A DNA stretch of 64,000 nt from Proteus vulgaris (GTDB lineage: Bacteria > Pseudomonadota > Gammaproteobacteria > Enterobacterales > Enterobacteriaceae): assembly GCF_023100685.1 (NCBI RefSeq), contig NZ_CP090064.1:4323545-4387544 (forward strand). Direction: 5' to 3'. Below the pieces are notes generated by a model. The model ran no database searches and had not been told where the DNA came from. It saw nothing but the letters and a program-made list of their open reading frames with translations. This document shows, piece after piece, positions 1 to 11,375 of this stretch. Numbering within the stretch: position 1 is the first letter of the stretch; the number at the start of each line of letters is the position of its first letter. A program made the position numbers and the translations under genes.

Positions 1-55
1 TAATGAGCAGTAAAAGCATCAAGTTAGTTTATAACCAAAAAAGAGGTATTGTGCT

Positions 56-526
56 GTGAATTTAAATGCAACAATCCTCGGCCAGGCCGTCGCATTTGTC
101 CTGTTTGTTTTGTTCTGCATGAAATTCGTATGGCCACCAATCATGGCGGCCATTGAAAAACGTCAAAAAGAAATTGCTGACGGTTTATCATCTGCAGAAC
201 GTGCTAAAAAGGACTTAGATTTAGCGAAAGCCGATGCAGGCGATCAGCTAGCGAAAGCAAAAGCAGAAGCACAAGCAATCATTGAATCAGCGAATAAACA
301 ACGCACTCAAATGATTGAAGAAGCTAAAGCAGAAGCAGAGCAAGAACGTAGTAAGATCGTTGCACAAGCTCAATCCGAACTGGATGCAGAGCGTAAACGT
401 GCTCGTGAAGAACTTCGTAAACAAGTCGCAATGCTGGCTATCGCAGGTGCCGAGAAAATTATTGAACGTTCCGTGGATGAAGCTGCTAATAGCGACATCG
501 TTGATAAACTGGTCGCTGAACTGTAA
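56..526 (+). CDS. atpF: F1Fo ATP synthase subunit b
   Basis: Subunit b forms the peripheral stalk that holds F1 against the membrane sector. The 156-residue protein has one N-terminal membrane helix (about residues 5-25) followed by a long charged, Ala/Lys/Glu-rich coiled coil, and it matches E. coli AtpF in length and nearly residue for residue. The start is GTG, reading [10 protein letters not shown], as in the enterobacterial family, with an AGAGG ribosome site upstream. It is the first complete gene of the atp operon here; the 55 bases before it are the spacer after atpE, which lies outside the window. atpH follows after 12 bases. Confidence 0.97.
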   Translation: MNLNATILGQAVAFVLFVLFCMKFVWPPIMAAIEKRQKEIADGLSSAERAKKDLDLAKADAGDQLAKAKAEAQAIIESANKQRTQMIEEAKAEAEQERSKIVAQAQSELDAERKRAREELRKQVAMLAIAGAEKIIERSVDEAANSDIVDKLVAEL

Positions 527-538
527 GGAGGGAGGGGC

Positions 539-1072
539 ATGTCTGAAATAGCAACTGTAGCTCGCCCCTACGCCAAAGCAGCTTTTGACTTTGCTGTGGA
601 AAACCAGGCTGTCGATAAATGGCAGGTTATGCTGGCGTTCACCGCTGAAGTAGCACGCAATGAGCAGGTAACCGAATTACTTTCTGGTTCTTTAGCATCA
701 GAAAAACTGGCTAACATCTTCGCTGACCTTTGTGGCGATCAATTAGATGAACATGCTCAGAATTTAATTCGTGTTATGGCTGAGAATGGCCGTTTATCAA
801 CGTTGCCTGAAGTATTGAGCCAATTTATTCAATTGCGCGCAGTACTAGAGTCAACGGTTGACGTTGAAGTAACTTCTGCCATTGAGCTAACTAAACAGCA
901 GCTAGCTAACATTTCTGCAGCGATGGAAAATCGTCTATCACGCAAAGTGAAGCTGAATTGCAAAATTGATAAGTCTGTTATCGCAGGCATGATTATACGC
1001 GCCGGTGACCTCGTCATCGATGGCAGTATTCGTGGCCGTTTAGAGCGATTAACTGACGTCTTGCAGTCTTAA
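539..1072 (+). CDS. atpH: F1Fo ATP synthase subunit delta
   Basis: Delta joins the top of the F1 alpha/beta ring to the b dimer. The protein is 177 residues, the usual enterobacterial length, with an N-terminal helical bundle (about 1-105) and the conserved C-terminal stretch ending [17 protein letters not shown] strong AAGGAGGG ribosome site overlaps the end of atpF's region just before the ATG. It sits between atpF and atpA with short gaps, so it is co-transcribed with both. Confidence 0.97.
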   Translation: MSEIATVARPYAKAAFDFAVENQAVDKWQVMLAFTAEVARNEQVTELLSGSLASEKLANIFADLCGDQLDEHAQNLIRVMAENGRLSTLPEVLSQFIQLRAVLESTVDVEVTSAIELTKQQLANISAAMENRLSRKVKLNCKIDKSVIAGMIIRAGDLVIDGSIRGRLERLTDVLQS

Positions 1073-1086
1073 GGGGACTGGAGCAT

Positions 1087-2628
1087 ATGCAACTGAATTC
1101 CACTGAAATCAGCGAACTGATCAAGCAGCGCATTGCTCAGTTCAATGTAGTGAGTGAAGCTCACAATGAAGGTACGATTGTTTCCGTCAGTGACGGTATC
1201 ATTCGTATCCACGGTTTAGCCGAAGTTATGCAGGGTGAGATGATCGCACTGCCGGGTAACCGTTTCGCTATCGCACTGAACTTAGAGCGCGACTCTGTTG
1301 GTGCGGTTGTGATGGGTCCTTATGCTGACTTAGCAGAAGGCATGAAAGTTAAATGTACAGGTCGTATTCTGGAAGTACCTGTTGGGCGTGGTCTGCTTGG
1401 CCGTGTGGTAAACACACTGGGTGAGCCGATTGATGGTAAAGGTGCCGTAGAGCATGATGGATTCTCACCTGTTGAGATGATTGCTCCTGGTGTTATCGAC
1501 CGTCAATCAGTTGATCAGCCTGTACAAACAGGTTACAAATCAGTCGATGCCATGATCCCAATCGGTCGTGGTCAGCGTGAATTGATCATCGGTGACCGTC
1601 AAACAGGTAAAACTGCTCTGGCTGTCGATGCGATTATCAATCAACGCGACTCTGGCATTAAATGTATTTATGTCGCTATCGGTCAGAAAGCCTCTACTAT
1701 TTCGAACGTTGTTCGTAAATTAGAAGAACATGGCGCGTTAGAAAACACCATTGTTGTTGTTGCTTCTGCATCAGAATCAGCAGCACTGCAATACCTCGCT
1801 CCTTATTCAGGTTGCGCAATGGGTGAATACTTCCGTGACCGTGGTGAAGATGCCCTGATTATTTATGATGACCTGTCTAAACAGGCTGTCGCATACCGTC
1901 AAATTTCACTATTACTTCGTCGTCCACCTGGACGTGAAGCATATCCTGGTGACGTTTTCTACTTGCACTCCCGTTTACTTGAGCGTGCTGCTCGCGTTAA
2001 TGCTGAGTACGTAGAAGCATTCACTAATGGTGAAGTTAAAGGTAAAACCGGCTCTCTGACTGCGTTGCCAATTATCGAAACGCAAGCAGGGGACGTTTCT
2101 GCATTCGTTCCTACGAACGTAATCTCTATTACCGATGGTCAGATCTTCTTAGAATCTAACCTGTTTAACGCAGGTATCCGTCCAGCTGTTAACCCAGGGA
2201 TCTCCGTATCTCGTGTAGGTGGTGCAGCTCAGACTAAGATCATGAAGAAACTTTCTGGTGGTATTCGTACTGCACTTGCGCAGTATCGTGAGCTGGCAGC
2301 ATTCTCACAGTTCGCTTCAGATCTGGATGATGCTACCCGTAAACAATTGAACCACGGTCAGAAAGTGACTGAATTGCTGAAACAGAAACAGTACGAACCA
2401 ATGTCTGTTGCACAACAGTCTTTAGCACTGTATGCCGCAGAACGTGGTTATCTGGAAGATGTTGAAATTTCAAAAGTTGTGCCATTTGAAGCGGCTTTAT
2501 TAGCTTATGCCTCTCGTGAACATGCTGATTTATTGAAAGAAATCAACCAGACCGGTACTTATAACGAAGAAATCGAAGCGAAGCTGAAAGGCGTGCTAGA
2601 AAACTTCAAAGCGACTCAGTCCTGGTAA
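1087..2628 (+). CDS. atpA: F1Fo ATP synthase subunit alpha
   Basis: Alpha is the non-catalytic nucleotide-binding subunit of the F1 hexamer. At 513 residues it has the family's exact length. It shows the N-terminal beta-barrel, the Walker A motif GDRQTGKT (about residues 169-176), the conserved region around [18 protein letters not shown] sequence, and a helical C-terminal domain. The start [12 protein letters not shown] is standard and is preceded by a GGGGACTGGAG ribosome site. It lies 14 bases after atpH within the atp operon. Confidence 0.98.
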   Translation: MQLNSTEISELIKQRIAQFNVVSEAHNEGTIVSVSDGIIRIHGLAEVMQGEMIALPGNRFAIALNLERDSVGAVVMGPYADLAEGMKVKCTGRILEVPVGRGLLGRVVNTLGEPIDGKGAVEHDGFSPVEMIAPGVIDRQSVDQPVQTGYKSVDAMIPIGRGQRELIIGDRQTGKTALAVDAIINQRDSGIKCIYVAIGQKASTISNVVRKLEEHGALENTIVVVASASESAALQYLAPYSGCAMGEYFRDRGEDALIIYDDLSKQAVAYRQISLLLRRPPGREAYPGDVFYLHSRLLERAARVNAEYVEAFTNGEVKGKTGSLTALPIIETQAGDVSAFVPTNVISITDGQIFLESNLFNAGIRPAVNPGISVSRVGGAAQTKIMKKLSGGIRTALAQYRELAAFSQFASDLDDATRKQLNHGQKVTELLKQKQYEPMSVAQQSLALYAAERGYLEDVEISKVVPFEAALLAYASREHADLLKEINQTGTYNEEIEAKLKGVLENFKATQSW

Positions 2629-2686
2629 TAACTATTCGGCCTAATAGTTAAACATTAGGCCGTCTGGTTCATGAGGAGAAGCAGAA

Positions 2687-3550
2687 ATGGCCGGCGCAAA
2701 AGAGATACGTTCGAAGATCGCCAGTGTGCAAAACACACAGAAGATCACTAAAGCGATGGAGATGGTCGCCGCGTCGAAAATGCGTAAAACGCAGGAACGC
2801 ATGGCAGCCAGCCGTCCTTATGCAGAAACCATGCGCAGTGTGATTGGTCACCTTGCGTTAGGGAATCTGGAATACAAACATCCATACCTCGAAGAGCGTG
2901 AAGTTAAACGTGTCGGGTACCTGGTTGTTTCGACCGACCGTGGTTTGTGTGGTGGTTTGAACATTAACTTGTTCAAAAAACTGCTGGCAGACATGAAAGA
3001 GTGGTCTGAAAAAGGTGTACAGGTAGATTTAGCTCTAGTGGGTTCTAAAGCAGCTTCATTCTTCGGCTCTGTGGGCGGAAATGTTGTTGGTCAGGTAACC
3101 GGCATGGGCGATGATCCAAAACTGTCAGACCTTATCGGTCCAGTCAATATCATGTTGCAGGCTTATGACGAAGGTCGTTTAGATAAACTGTATGTGGTGG
3201 CAAATAAGTTCATCAATACCATGGCTCAAGAGCCTAAAATTCTTCAGGTTTTACCATTACCACCAGGTGATGATGAAGAGCTGAAAGAAAAATCTTGGGA
3301 TTATCTGTACGAACCTGATCCTAAGGCGTTACTGGATACTTTACTGCGTCGTTATATCGAATCGCAGGTTTACCAGAGCGTCGTAGAGAACTTAGCGAGT
3401 GAGCAGGCCGCCCGAATGGTCGCGATGAAAGCCGCTACAGATAACGGTGGTAACCTGATTAAAGAGCTGCAATTGGTGTACAACAAAGCACGCCAAGCAA
3501 GCATTACTCAGGAACTTACAGAAATTGTGTCTGGTGCAGCCGCGGTATAA
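2687..3550 (+). CDS. atpG: F1Fo ATP synthase subunit gamma
   Basis: Gamma is the rotating central shaft of F1. The 287-residue protein has the diagnostic N-terminal helix ([20 protein letters not shown]) and a matching C-terminal helix with [13 protein letters not shown], the two long helices that form the shaft. A GAGGAG ribosome site precedes the ATG. A 58-base gap separates it from atpA; this gap holds a small inverted repeat (CGGCCTAATAG ... TTAGGCCG) that may tune the relative expression of atpA and atpG. Confidence 0.97.
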   Translation: MAGAKEIRSKIASVQNTQKITKAMEMVAASKMRKTQERMAASRPYAETMRSVIGHLALGNLEYKHPYLEEREVKRVGYLVVSTDRGLCGGLNINLFKKLLADMKEWSEKGVQVDLALVGSKAASFFGSVGGNVVGQVTGMGDDPKLSDLIGPVNIMLQAYDEGRLDKLYVVANKFINTMAQEPKILQVLPLPPGDDEELKEKSWDYLYEPDPKALLDTLLRRYIESQVYQSVVENLASEQAARMVAMKAATDNGGNLIKELQLVYNKARQASITQELTEIVSGAAAV

Positions 3551-3557
3551 CAGCTAG

Positions 3558-4967
<1,410 letters not shown>

Positions 4968-4988
4968 TACGGCTGACGGGAGGTTGAT

Positions 4989-5405
4989 ATGGCCGATACA
5001 TCGTTCCACCTGAAAGTTGTCAGCGCTGAAAAGCAGTTATATGACGGCGAAGTCAAACGAATTCAGGTAACTGGTAGCGAAGGTGAGCTCGGTATTTATC
5101 CGCAGCATACCCCGTTATTAACTGCCATAAAACCGGGCATGGTACGTGTCGTAAAAACATCGGGCGAAGAAGAGGTTATCTACCTTTCAGGTGGTATTCT
5201 CGAAGTTCAGCCGACTGGCGTCATTGTACTGGCAGATACAGCTATCCGTGGTCGTGATTTGGATGAAGCGAAAGCGTTGGAATCTAAGCGTAAAGCTGAA
5301 GAACACATTCAATCCTCTCATGGTGATGTTGATTATGCTCAAGCATCAGCAGAATTAGCCAAAGCGATTGCAAAACTACGTGTAATCGAACTGACTCGAC
5401 GTTGA
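4989..5405 (+). CDS. atpC: F1Fo ATP synthase subunit epsilon
   Basis: Epsilon binds gamma at the foot of F1 and inhibits ATP hydrolysis. The 138-residue protein has an N-terminal beta sandwich (about 1-85, with the conserved [19 protein letters not shown]) and a two-helix C-terminal domain ending [21 protein letters not shown] ribosome site precedes the ATG. It is the last gene of the atp operon and is followed closely by a strong intrinsic terminator. Confidence 0.97.
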   Translation: MADTSFHLKVVSAEKQLYDGEVKRIQVTGSEGELGIYPQHTPLLTAIKPGMVRVVKTSGEEEVIYLSGGILEVQPTGVIVLADTAIRGRDLDEAKALESKRKAEEHIQSSHGDVDYAQASAELAKAIAKLRVIELTRR

Positions 5406-5431
5406 TGTAAATAGGCAGTCTATGAATAAAA

Positions 5432-5466
5432 AAGCCAGTTGGTTCTTAGCTAACTGGCTTTTTTGC
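5432..5466 (+). terminator. Intrinsic terminator of the atp operon
   Basis: An 11-bp stem (AAGCCAGTTGG with CTAACTGGCTT, one G-U pair) with a 7-base loop is followed at once by a run of T. It lies 27 bases after the atpC stop and closes the atp operon before glmU. Confidence 0.9.
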
Positions 5467-5557
5467 GTCATGAAATATTTTGTGTGACGAAATATGTAGT
5501 ATTATTTAGCATAAACAGGTTTACTTGCCATTCTTTACGGGAGTTATCGGGTTAATT

Positions 5558-6931
5558 ATGTCTAATTCAGCTAAAAGCGTTGTTATTCTTGCTGCGGGAA
5601 AAGGCACCCGCATGTATTCACAGTTACCTAAAGTTCTTCATAAACTTGCGGGTAAATCCATGGTTCAACATGTGATTGATACTGCTAAGTCATTAGGTGC
5701 TCAACAAACACACCTTGTCTATGGACATGGTGGTGAGCTAATGAAAGAAAAATTAGGTTCACAACCTGTTAATTGGGTACTACAAGCAGAGCAACTAGGA
5801 ACGGGTCACGCAATGCAGCAAGCCGCGCCTTTCTTTGCTGATGATGAAGATATCCTGATGCTTTATGGTGATGTTCCTCTTATAACCAAAGAAACATTAG
5901 AACGTTTAATTGAAGTTAAACCAGAAGGCGGTATTGGTTTATTAACGGTTATTTTAGATAATCCAACTGGCTATGGTCGTATTGTTCGTGAAAATGGTGA
6001 AGTAACTGGCATCATCGAACAAAAAGATGCTTCTGAAGAACAACTCAAAATTAATGAAATCAACACTGGCATTTTAGTGGCTAATGGTGGTGATTTAAAA
6101 CGTTGGTTAGGTAAGCTCGATAATAACAATGCACAAAAAGAGTATTACATTACTGATATTATCGCGTTAGCGCATAAAGAAGGTCGTAAAATTGAAACGG
6201 CTCATCCTCGTCGCCATAGTGAAATGGAAGGCGTAAATAACCGTCTACAACTGGCTGCATTAGAGCGTATTTACCAAACAGAACAAGCAGAGCGCTTATT
6301 ATTAGAAGGTGTTATGTTGCTTGATCCTGCGCGCTTTGATTTACGTGGAACATTAACTCATGGTAAAGATGTGGTGATTGATACCAACGTTATCATTGAA
6401 GGTAATGTGACGTTGGGAAATAACGTTGAAATTGGTACAGGTTGTGTTCTAAAAAACTGTGTGATTGGTGATAATTCTATTATTAGCCCATATACGGTGA
6501 TCGAGGATGCAAACTTAGCACAAGAGTGTACAGTTGGCCCATTTGCACGTCTTCGCCCAGGTAGTGAATTAGCTGATAAAGCTCACGTGGGTAACTTTGT
6601 TGAGATGAAAAAAGCCAGCTTAGGTATTGGCTCTAAAGCAGGTCATTTGACTTACTTAGGCGATACAGAAGTGGGTGCTAACGTTAATATCGGCGCAGGT
6701 ACTATCACTTGTAACTATGATGGGGCGAATAAATTCAAAACCGTTATTGGTGATGATGTCTTTATTGGTTCAGATACTCAATTAGTGGCGCCAGTTACTG
6801 TTGCTAATGGTGCAACCATTGGTGCAGGAACAACACTCACTAAAAACGTAAATGAAAACGAATTAGTGATCAGTCGAGTTAAGCAAACTCATATCAGTGG
6901 ATGGAAACGTCCAGTGAAGAAAAAACAATAA
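5558..6931 (+). CDS. glmU: Bifunctional UDP-GlcNAc pyrophosphorylase / glucosamine-1-phosphate acetyltransferase
   Basis: GlmU acetylates glucosamine-1-P and then couples it to UTP, giving UDP-GlcNAc for peptidoglycan and LPS. The N-terminal uridyltransferase domain shows [10 protein letters not shown] (about residues 10-19) and the C-terminal half is a left-handed beta helix of hexapeptide repeats, ending RPVKKKQ as in E. coli. The frame is open upstream to 5525, but the ATG at 5558 ([16 protein letters not shown], 457 residues) matches the family start and is preferred. It is followed by glmS, as in other enterobacteria. Confidence 0.96.
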   Translation: MSNSAKSVVILAAGKGTRMYSQLPKVLHKLAGKSMVQHVIDTAKSLGAQQTHLVYGHGGELMKEKLGSQPVNWVLQAEQLGTGHAMQQAAPFFADDEDILMLYGDVPLITKETLERLIEVKPEGGIGLLTVILDNPTGYGRIVRENGEVTGIIEQKDASEEQLKINEINTGILVANGGDLKRWLGKLDNNNAQKEYYITDIIALAHKEGRKIETAHPRRHSEMEGVNNRLQLAALERIYQTEQAERLLLEGVMLLDPARFDLRGTLTHGKDVVIDTNVIIEGNVTLGNNVEIGTGCVLKNCVIGDNSIISPYTVIEDANLAQECTVGPFARLRPGSELADKAHVGNFVEMKKASLGIGSKAGHLTYLGDTEVGANVNIGAGTITCNYDGANKFKTVIGDDVFIGSDTQLVAPVTVANGATIGAGTTLTKNVNENELVISRVKQTHISGWKRPVKKKQ

Positions 6932-6935
6932 TTTT

Positions 6936-6972
6936 AAGAGAAGGGCGTATATTTAATTAGCGCCCTTTTCTT
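6936..6972 (+). terminator. Hairpin with T-rich tail between glmU and glmS
   Basis: A 12-bp stem (AAGAGAAGGGCG with CGCCCTTTTCTT, one G-U pair) with a 13-base loop lies just after the glmU stop, and its 3' arm is T-rich. It could terminate part of the transcripts or act as a processing site; in E. coli the glmUS mRNA is cut in this spacer. Which of the two applies cannot be decided from sequence. Confidence 0.65.
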
Positions 6973-7090
6973 GTACTCTATTATTCTAAAAACAAAAAAT
7001 ATCTCCGCTTTCTACAATGGCTTGGGGAAAAGACCAATCAGGTATAAGACATCCAAGTGCGAATAAACGCACAGTTTTAGGAATAACACA

Positions 7091-8917
7091 ATGTGTGGAA
7101 TAGTAGGTGCAGTTGCACAACGCGATATCGCTGAAATCTTAATTGAAGGCTTACGTCGTCTAGAATACCGCGGTTATGATTCTGCGGGGTTAGCCGTTGT
7201 TGATAATGACTGCAAAATGACACGTTTGCGTGAAGCTGGCAAAGTACAAATGTTGGCTGATGAAGCAGAAAAAACACAAGTCATTGGTGGCACAGGTATT
7301 GCTCATACACGTTGGGCAACACATGGTGAACCTTGTGAAGATAATGCACATCCTCATGTATCTGGTACTATTGCCGTGGTACACAATGGTATTATCGAAA
7401 ACTACCAAGACCTGAAAGCAGAATTAATTAAAAAAGGGTATCAGTTTGCTTCTCAAACAGATACCGAAGTGATTGCTCACTTGGCAAACTGGGAACAGCG
7501 CCAAGGCGGCACATTACGTGAAGTTGTACAGCGCGTTATTCCTCAATTACGTGGTGCTTACGGTACTGTAATTATGGATAGTCGCACACCAGAATTATTA
7601 GTTGCCGCACGTTCTGGTAGTCCGCTGGTGGTTGGTCTTGGTGTGGGAGAAAACTTCCTTGCTTCTGACCAATTAGCATTATTGCCAGTGACTCGTCGCT
7701 TTATCTACCTTGAAGAAGGGGATATTGTTGAAATTACACGCCGTCATGTCCATATTTTTGATGTAAATGGTGAAGAAGTTAATCGTGATACGATTGAATC
7801 TAACGTTCAATACGATGCGGGTGATAAAGGTGTTTATCGCCACTACATGCAAAAAGAGATCTACGAACAGCCTCTGGCGATTAAAAACACCCTTGAAGGT
7901 CGTTTAAAATCAGATTCGATTGATCTCAGTGAATTAGGCCCTAAAGCTGAAGAGATCTTATCTAAAGTTGAACACATTCAAATAGTAGCTTGTGGGACTT
8001 CTTATAACGCAGGTATGGTTTCTCGTTATTGGTTTGAATCGTTAGCGGGCATTCCTTGTGATGTCGAAATTGCATCTGAATATCGCTACCGTAAACCAGC
8101 AACTCGCCGTAATAGCTTATTGATCACATTATCCCAATCAGGTGAAACCGCAGATACGTTAGCGGCGCTACGTTTATCTAAAGAGTTAGGATATTTATCA
8201 TCACTGGCGATTTGTAACGTGGCTGGATCTTCTTTAGTGCGTGAATCTGAATTTGTTTTAATGACTAAAGCAGGTGCTGAAATTGGTGTTGCATCAACTA
8301 AAGCGTTCACAACACAGTTAACAGTTCTATTAATGCTGGTGGCATATATGGGACGCATTAAAGGTGTTGCAACATTAGAACATGAAGTTTCAACAGCATT
8401 ACATGCATTACCAAGCCGTATTGAAAGCATGTTATCGAAAGATAAAGTGATTGAAGCCTTAGCTGAAGATTTCTCAGAAAAAAGCCATGCTTTATTCTTA
8501 GGTCGTGGCGACCAATACCCGATTGCGGTAGAAGGTGCATTAAAGCTAAAAGAGATCTCTTATATTCATGCTGAAGCTTATGCTGCTGGTGAGTTAAAAC
8601 ATGGTCCATTAGCATTAATTGATGCGGATATGCCGGTTATCATTATTGCGCCAAACAATGAATTATTAGAAAAATTAAAATCTAATATCGAAGAAGTTCG
8701 CGCACGTGGTGGTTTACTGTATGTGTTTGCTGATCAAGATGCAGGCTTTGAAGAAAACGAAACGATGAAGTTAATTTCTCTGCCTCACGTTGAAGAGCTT
8801 ATCGCACCGATTTTCTATACCGTACCATTACAGTTGTTGTCTTATCATGTTGCTTTAATTAAAGGCACAGACGTAGACCAACCTCGTAACTTAGCAAAAT
8901 CAGTTACAGTTGAATAA
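7091..8917 (+). CDS. glmS: Glutamine--fructose-6-phosphate aminotransferase (isomerizing)
   Basis: GlmS makes glucosamine-6-P from fructose-6-P and glutamine, the first step to UDP-GlcNAc. The N-terminal nucleophile Cys is at position 2 ([12 protein letters not shown]), followed by the class II amidotransferase domain (about 1-240), two SIS sugar-isomerase domains, and the C-terminal [13 protein letters not shown] ending typical of the family. Length is 608 residues. It follows glmU by 159 bases; in E. coli the glmS message is controlled by small RNAs acting in this spacer, but no such site is claimed here. Confidence 0.97.
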   Translation: MCGIVGAVAQRDIAEILIEGLRRLEYRGYDSAGLAVVDNDCKMTRLREAGKVQMLADEAEKTQVIGGTGIAHTRWATHGEPCEDNAHPHVSGTIAVVHNGIIENYQDLKAELIKKGYQFASQTDTEVIAHLANWEQRQGGTLREVVQRVIPQLRGAYGTVIMDSRTPELLVAARSGSPLVVGLGVGENFLASDQLALLPVTRRFIYLEEGDIVEITRRHVHIFDVNGEEVNRDTIESNVQYDAGDKGVYRHYMQKEIYEQPLAIKNTLEGRLKSDSIDLSELGPKAEEILSKVEHIQIVACGTSYNAGMVSRYWFESLAGIPCDVEIASEYRYRKPATRRNSLLITLSQSGETADTLAALRLSKELGYLSSLAICNVAGSSLVRESEFVLMTKAGAEIGVASTKAFTTQLTVLLMLVAYMGRIKGVATLEHEVSTALHALPSRIESMLSKDKVIEALAEDFSEKSHALFLGRGDQYPIAVEGALKLKEISYIHAEAYAAGELKHGPLALIDADMPVIIIAPNNELLEKLKSNIEEVRARGGLLYVFADQDAGFEENETMKLISLPHVEELIAPIFYTVPLQLLSYHVALIKGTDVDQPRNLAKSVTVE

Positions 8918-8938
8918 AGATTAGCTTTATTCTAAAAG

Positions 8939-8974
8939 AACCAGTCATGCTGTAAAAAGCAGGCTGGTTTTTTT
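8939..8974 (+). terminator. Intrinsic terminator after glmS
   Basis: An 8-bp stem (AACCAGTC with GGCTGGTT) carrying an inner TGC/GCA pairing is followed by seven T. It ends the glmUS unit. Confidence 0.85.
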
Positions 8975-9082
8975 ATGGGTAAATAAAAAAATAAAGCACA
9001 TTTACTCTCTATATCATGATTGAAGCAATGGCATAGGTTGCCTAGGATTATCTTTATATTGTTGTGATAAAGGAGTAACACT

Positions 9083-9569
9083 ATGGCGAATGAAGAAGAG
9101 AATACATCAATATTGAGCATGTCCCTTTCAAGTTTAAATATCGCTTCAACAAGAAGAAGCTAGTCATCTGCTCGCTTTGTATAAAATACAGATAGAACAG
9201 GGTGATATACAAAAAGCCTATCATTACCTTATGTGTTATATGATGCATTTAAAGGCTTATTTTTCTCGCTATCTACCAGATACATTTTCGATAGGTAATA
9301 TTTCCCCTGGGTATTTAGATTTTACTTATTTTCCTTTTTTTGATGATTTTTTACGTGAGCGAAAATTACGTTTGGGTATTGTATTAAATCACCAATCCCT
9401 TCAATTTGAATTATGGTTAATGGGGCAAAATGCACTTGTTCAACAAGATTACTGGGAATTACTAAAAACAAGTAAATGGAATAGAAAACGGACAGACAAG
9501 ATCTTTCAAGAAGCCTTAAAAACAACAACAAAAATAACAGATGAAATAAAGCAACGAGAAGCATCTTGA
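9083..9569 (+). pseudogene. DUF7000-family gene, probably frameshifted near its 5' end
   Basis: The body (frame of 9138-9569) resembles cytosolic DUF7000 proteins of unknown function: a helical YKIQIEQGDIQKAYHYLM segment, then YLDFTYFPFF, then LRLGIVLNHQ and FELWLMGQN. No ATG precedes it in frame; only a TTG at 9177 without a ribosome site. A good ribosome site (AAAGGAG, 9069-9075) and ATG at 9083 start a different frame that runs 26 codons and stops at 9161. Joining the two frames around 9135-9150 would give the N-terminal length expected for the family. The simplest reading is a one-base indel; a sequencing error or a programmed shift are alternatives. If intact translation starts at the TTG, the product is 130 residues. 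Confidence 0.55.
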
Positions 9570-9698
9570 TAAGCGATAAAACTCTGCCCGCAAATCGATA
9601 ACAGGCAGAGGAAAATAGCACTATCGGAGAGATATATCGCTATTAAAACAACACTACAGTAAGAACAAAACTAATTAAGAAAAATAAGTAAGAAAAAC

Positions 9699-10148
9699 CT
9701 AGTTGTAAGACTTAAATAGAGATTGATTACCTGACTTATCAAAAGCAATAACTTGGTAAGGCTCTTTATAATCACCAGCATACATACCTAAACTTCCCGC
9801 AGGCATTCCCCCAACAGCAATGCCCGATTTCGATTTATCCACTAAGTCGATATTTTTTAAGCTATCAACCGGGATATGTCCAACTAAGTCCTTACCTTGG
9901 TAAGTTGCCAAGTGGCAACTTAATAAATTATTTGGCACGCCTGCTTGTTGATATTTTTCCATTAATTGAGTTTCTGAAACGATATTCACTTTAACGTTAA
10001 AGCCAGCTTCTTTTACACCATCAGCCCATAAAGTACAGCATCCACAACTCTCTGTTTTATAAACCTCAACAACATTATGATTAGAAGCATAAGCTGTACT
10101 TGTAAAAGCTGAGATTGCAATGATAGAAGTCAGTAATAAATTTTTCAT
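9699..10148 (-). CDS. DUF411 periplasmic metal-binding protein
   Basis: The 149-residue protein has a signal peptide (about 1-21, ending TAYA) and the DUF411 fold. The cluster ESCGCC gives Cys35, Cys37 and Cys38, a further Cys78 lies in LLSCH, and the family motif GGMPAGSLGM is near residue 113. DUF411 proteins are often found with copper resistance genes, so periplasmic copper binding or sequestration is likely, though the family's biochemistry is not settled. The gene stands alone; a CueR-type promoter lies 32 bases upstream, which supports a copper role. Confidence 0.88.
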   Translation of the reverse strand: MKNLLLTSIIAISAFTSTAYASNHNVVEVYKTESCGCCTLWADGVKEAGFNVKVNIVSETQLMEKYQQAGVPNNLLSCHLATYQGKDLVGHIPVDSLKNIDLVDKSKSGIAVGGMPAGSLGMYAGDYKEPYQVIAFDKSGNQSLFKSYN

Positions 10149-10179
10149 TGTTTATTCCTTTCATTAAATTGATAGAGAG

Positions 10180-10210
10180 ACAATAATCTTTCCCCCTACG
10201 GGAAGGTCAA
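10180..10210 (-). promoter_or_regulatory. CueR/MerR-type promoter of the DUF411 gene
   Basis: Read on the minus strand, -35 TTGACC (10210-10205) and -10 TATTGT (10185-10180) are separated by 19 bp, the abnormal spacing of MerR-family activated promoters. Between them lies the dyad ACCTTCC-N7-GGAAAGA, matching the CueR operator pattern ACCTTCC-N7-GGAAGGT except in the last bases. It reads directly into the DUF411 gene. Confidence 0.75.
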
Positions 10211-10319
10211 TTTAATAAAGGTATAAACACGTAGAATTTTGTAAAAAAATATTTATAGAAAACAAAGATATAAATAATACTCTGTTTATTCTTTTCTTAA
10301 TGATTTGTTGATATAAAAA

Positions 10320-10446
10320 GAAAAAAGCCTGCATAGCAGGCTAAAAATGGAGAAAGTAGGGTAAACATAGAGTTAGGATGTAAATGATTATGAGGGTATC
10401 TCATTAGTTAAATCACCTCTTGCGAAGAGTGATTGTGCTTTAACTG
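10320..10446 (-). ncRNA. Probable small RNA behind a SoxR-type promoter
   Basis: On the minus strand a SoxR-like promoter (10483-10453) would start a transcript near 10446, and a strong intrinsic terminator lies at 10342-10326 with a TTTTTTCTTTTT tail, giving an RNA of roughly 125 nt. A 10-bp hairpin with one bulged base (10434-10411) forms its 5' half. A 35-codon frame (10404-10297, MRYPHNHLHPNSMFTLL...) with an AGAGGTG ribosome site lies in it, but the terminator falls inside that frame, so a non-coding RNA is preferred. No known RNA family is recognised. Confidence 0.5.
10326..10342 (-). terminator. Intrinsic terminator of the putative small RNA
   Basis: A perfect 7-bp GC-rich stem (AGCCTGC/GCAGGCT) with a 3-base loop is followed on the minus strand by TTTTTTCTTTTT. 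No recognised gene on either strand needs it, because ygiW has its own terminator at 10544-10576. Confidence 0.8.
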
Positions 10447-10452
10447 ATAGTG

Positions 10453-10483
10453 AGTATAAACCTAAGCTTAACTTGAGGTTAAA
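10453..10483 (-). promoter_or_regulatory. SoxR-like operator/promoter
   Basis: On the minus strand, -35 TTTAAC (10483-10478) and -10 TATACT (10458-10453) are exactly 19 bp apart. The 18-bp element at 10461-10478 agrees at 15 of 18 positions with the SoxR box CCTCAAGTTAACTTGAGG as I remember it; one half site is perfect. The 19-bp spacer and box together strongly suggest a MerR-family, redox-responsive promoter. It points towards the putative small RNA and away from ygiW. Confidence 0.65.
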
Positions 10484-10543
10484 GCGGATAAATTTGTATA
10501 AGGTGTACAATTTTATTGATTGAATTTAAAAAATGAAAACAAA

Positions 10544-10576
10544 AAAAAGCCAACTTATTCAATTAATTGGCTTTTT
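10544..10576 (-). terminator. Terminator downstream of the ygiW-like gene
   Basis: A 10-bp stem (AAAAAGCCAA with TTGGCTTTTT) is flanked by A and T tracts and lies 46 bases after the stop of the ygiW-like gene, so it can end transcription from that gene. Confidence 0.75.
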
Positions 10577-10621
10577 GTAAGGTATATTGGTTGGCTTTAG
10601 ATGCAAATTATTTGATATTAA

Positions 10622-11014
10622 TTATTTAATAATTGTAATTTGTTTTACATCGATCTCAGTACTTGTCCACTCTTTATCAACCTTACCTTCAATTCTGACT
10701 GTATTCTCAGGTGTGACTGTTTGTCCGCGCCATCTTTTATTATCAATATCTACATTGATACCGCCGGTGCTATCTTCAAAAACATACAGCTCATCGCCAA
10801 TTTTTTTGGTAATTTTACCCGTTAAGATAACCCATGTGTCATCAGAAAGATCTTTTGCTTTAGCAACCGTAGTTTCACTAATAGAAGGGCCTTTAAATCC
10901 ACCTTGTTCTGTTGGTGCTTGAATTGAACCTTGAAAACCACCTTGGTGTGTTGTATTTGCTTGAGATGCAAACGCTAACGTACTACCAATTAATAATACT
11001 AGAATTTTTTTCAT
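10622..11014 (-). CDS. ygiW: YgiW/YdeI-family periplasmic OB-fold stress protein
   Basis: The 130-residue protein has a signal peptide (about 1-19, ending ASQA) and a bacterial OB-fold (BOF, formerly DUF388), recognisable from TTVAKAKDLSDDTWVILTGKI and FEDSTGGINVDIDNKRWRGQTVTP. Members of this family are linked to tolerance of hydrogen peroxide, cadmium, acid and cationic peptides; the exact ligand is unknown. It is a single-gene unit divergent from satP. The symbol is given by family similarity and could equally be ydeI-like. Confidence 0.82.
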   Translation of the reverse strand: MKKILVLLIGSTLAFASQANTTHQGGFQGSIQAPTEQGGFKGPSISETTVAKAKDLSDDTWVILTGKITKKIGDELYVFEDSTGGINVDIDNKRWRGQTVTPENTVRIEGKVDKEWTSTEIDVKQITIIK

Positions 11015-11375
11015 AACAAGCTCACTTATAGGTTAATAATTCAACTAATTAATGAATTAGATTTTATTTCATTTTTATGTATAAAACCGCATGTTAAGGT
11101 AAATTTTAGTATTAATATATCAACTGATTGATATTACCCCTTAAATTGTAGTTCTTTATTTTTCTTTGTGTTTTTTATTGATATAAGCATCTATCACTAA
11201 ATACTTCTTTTCTCTAAGTTAAATCCACTGGTTATTTCCCCTTGGGATCGGTGCTAGCGGTTATTCAAAAATATACCCTTCGGGATCATTGTTTTTAGAT
11301 CTATTACCTCTTATTATCCAGCGCCTTCAAATTTTTTTTAATTTTCCCCTATTATTTTTAGAGGTTTTAGGTTTT
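11015..11375. promoter_or_regulatory. Divergent ygiW/satP promoter region
   Basis: This 361-base AT-rich gap separates the divergent ygiW-like gene and satP and must hold both promoters. The only clear structure is an inverted repeat ATATCAA-CTGA-TTGATAT (11117-11134), an operator candidate. Near satP the related stretches CCCTTGGGATCGGTG and CCCTTCGGGATCATTG occur about 40 bases apart. No gene is seen. Confidence 0.4.

Noticed and set aside
8086..8430. 114-codon frame antisense to glmS
   Set aside because: Fully inside glmS and without coding signals of its own.
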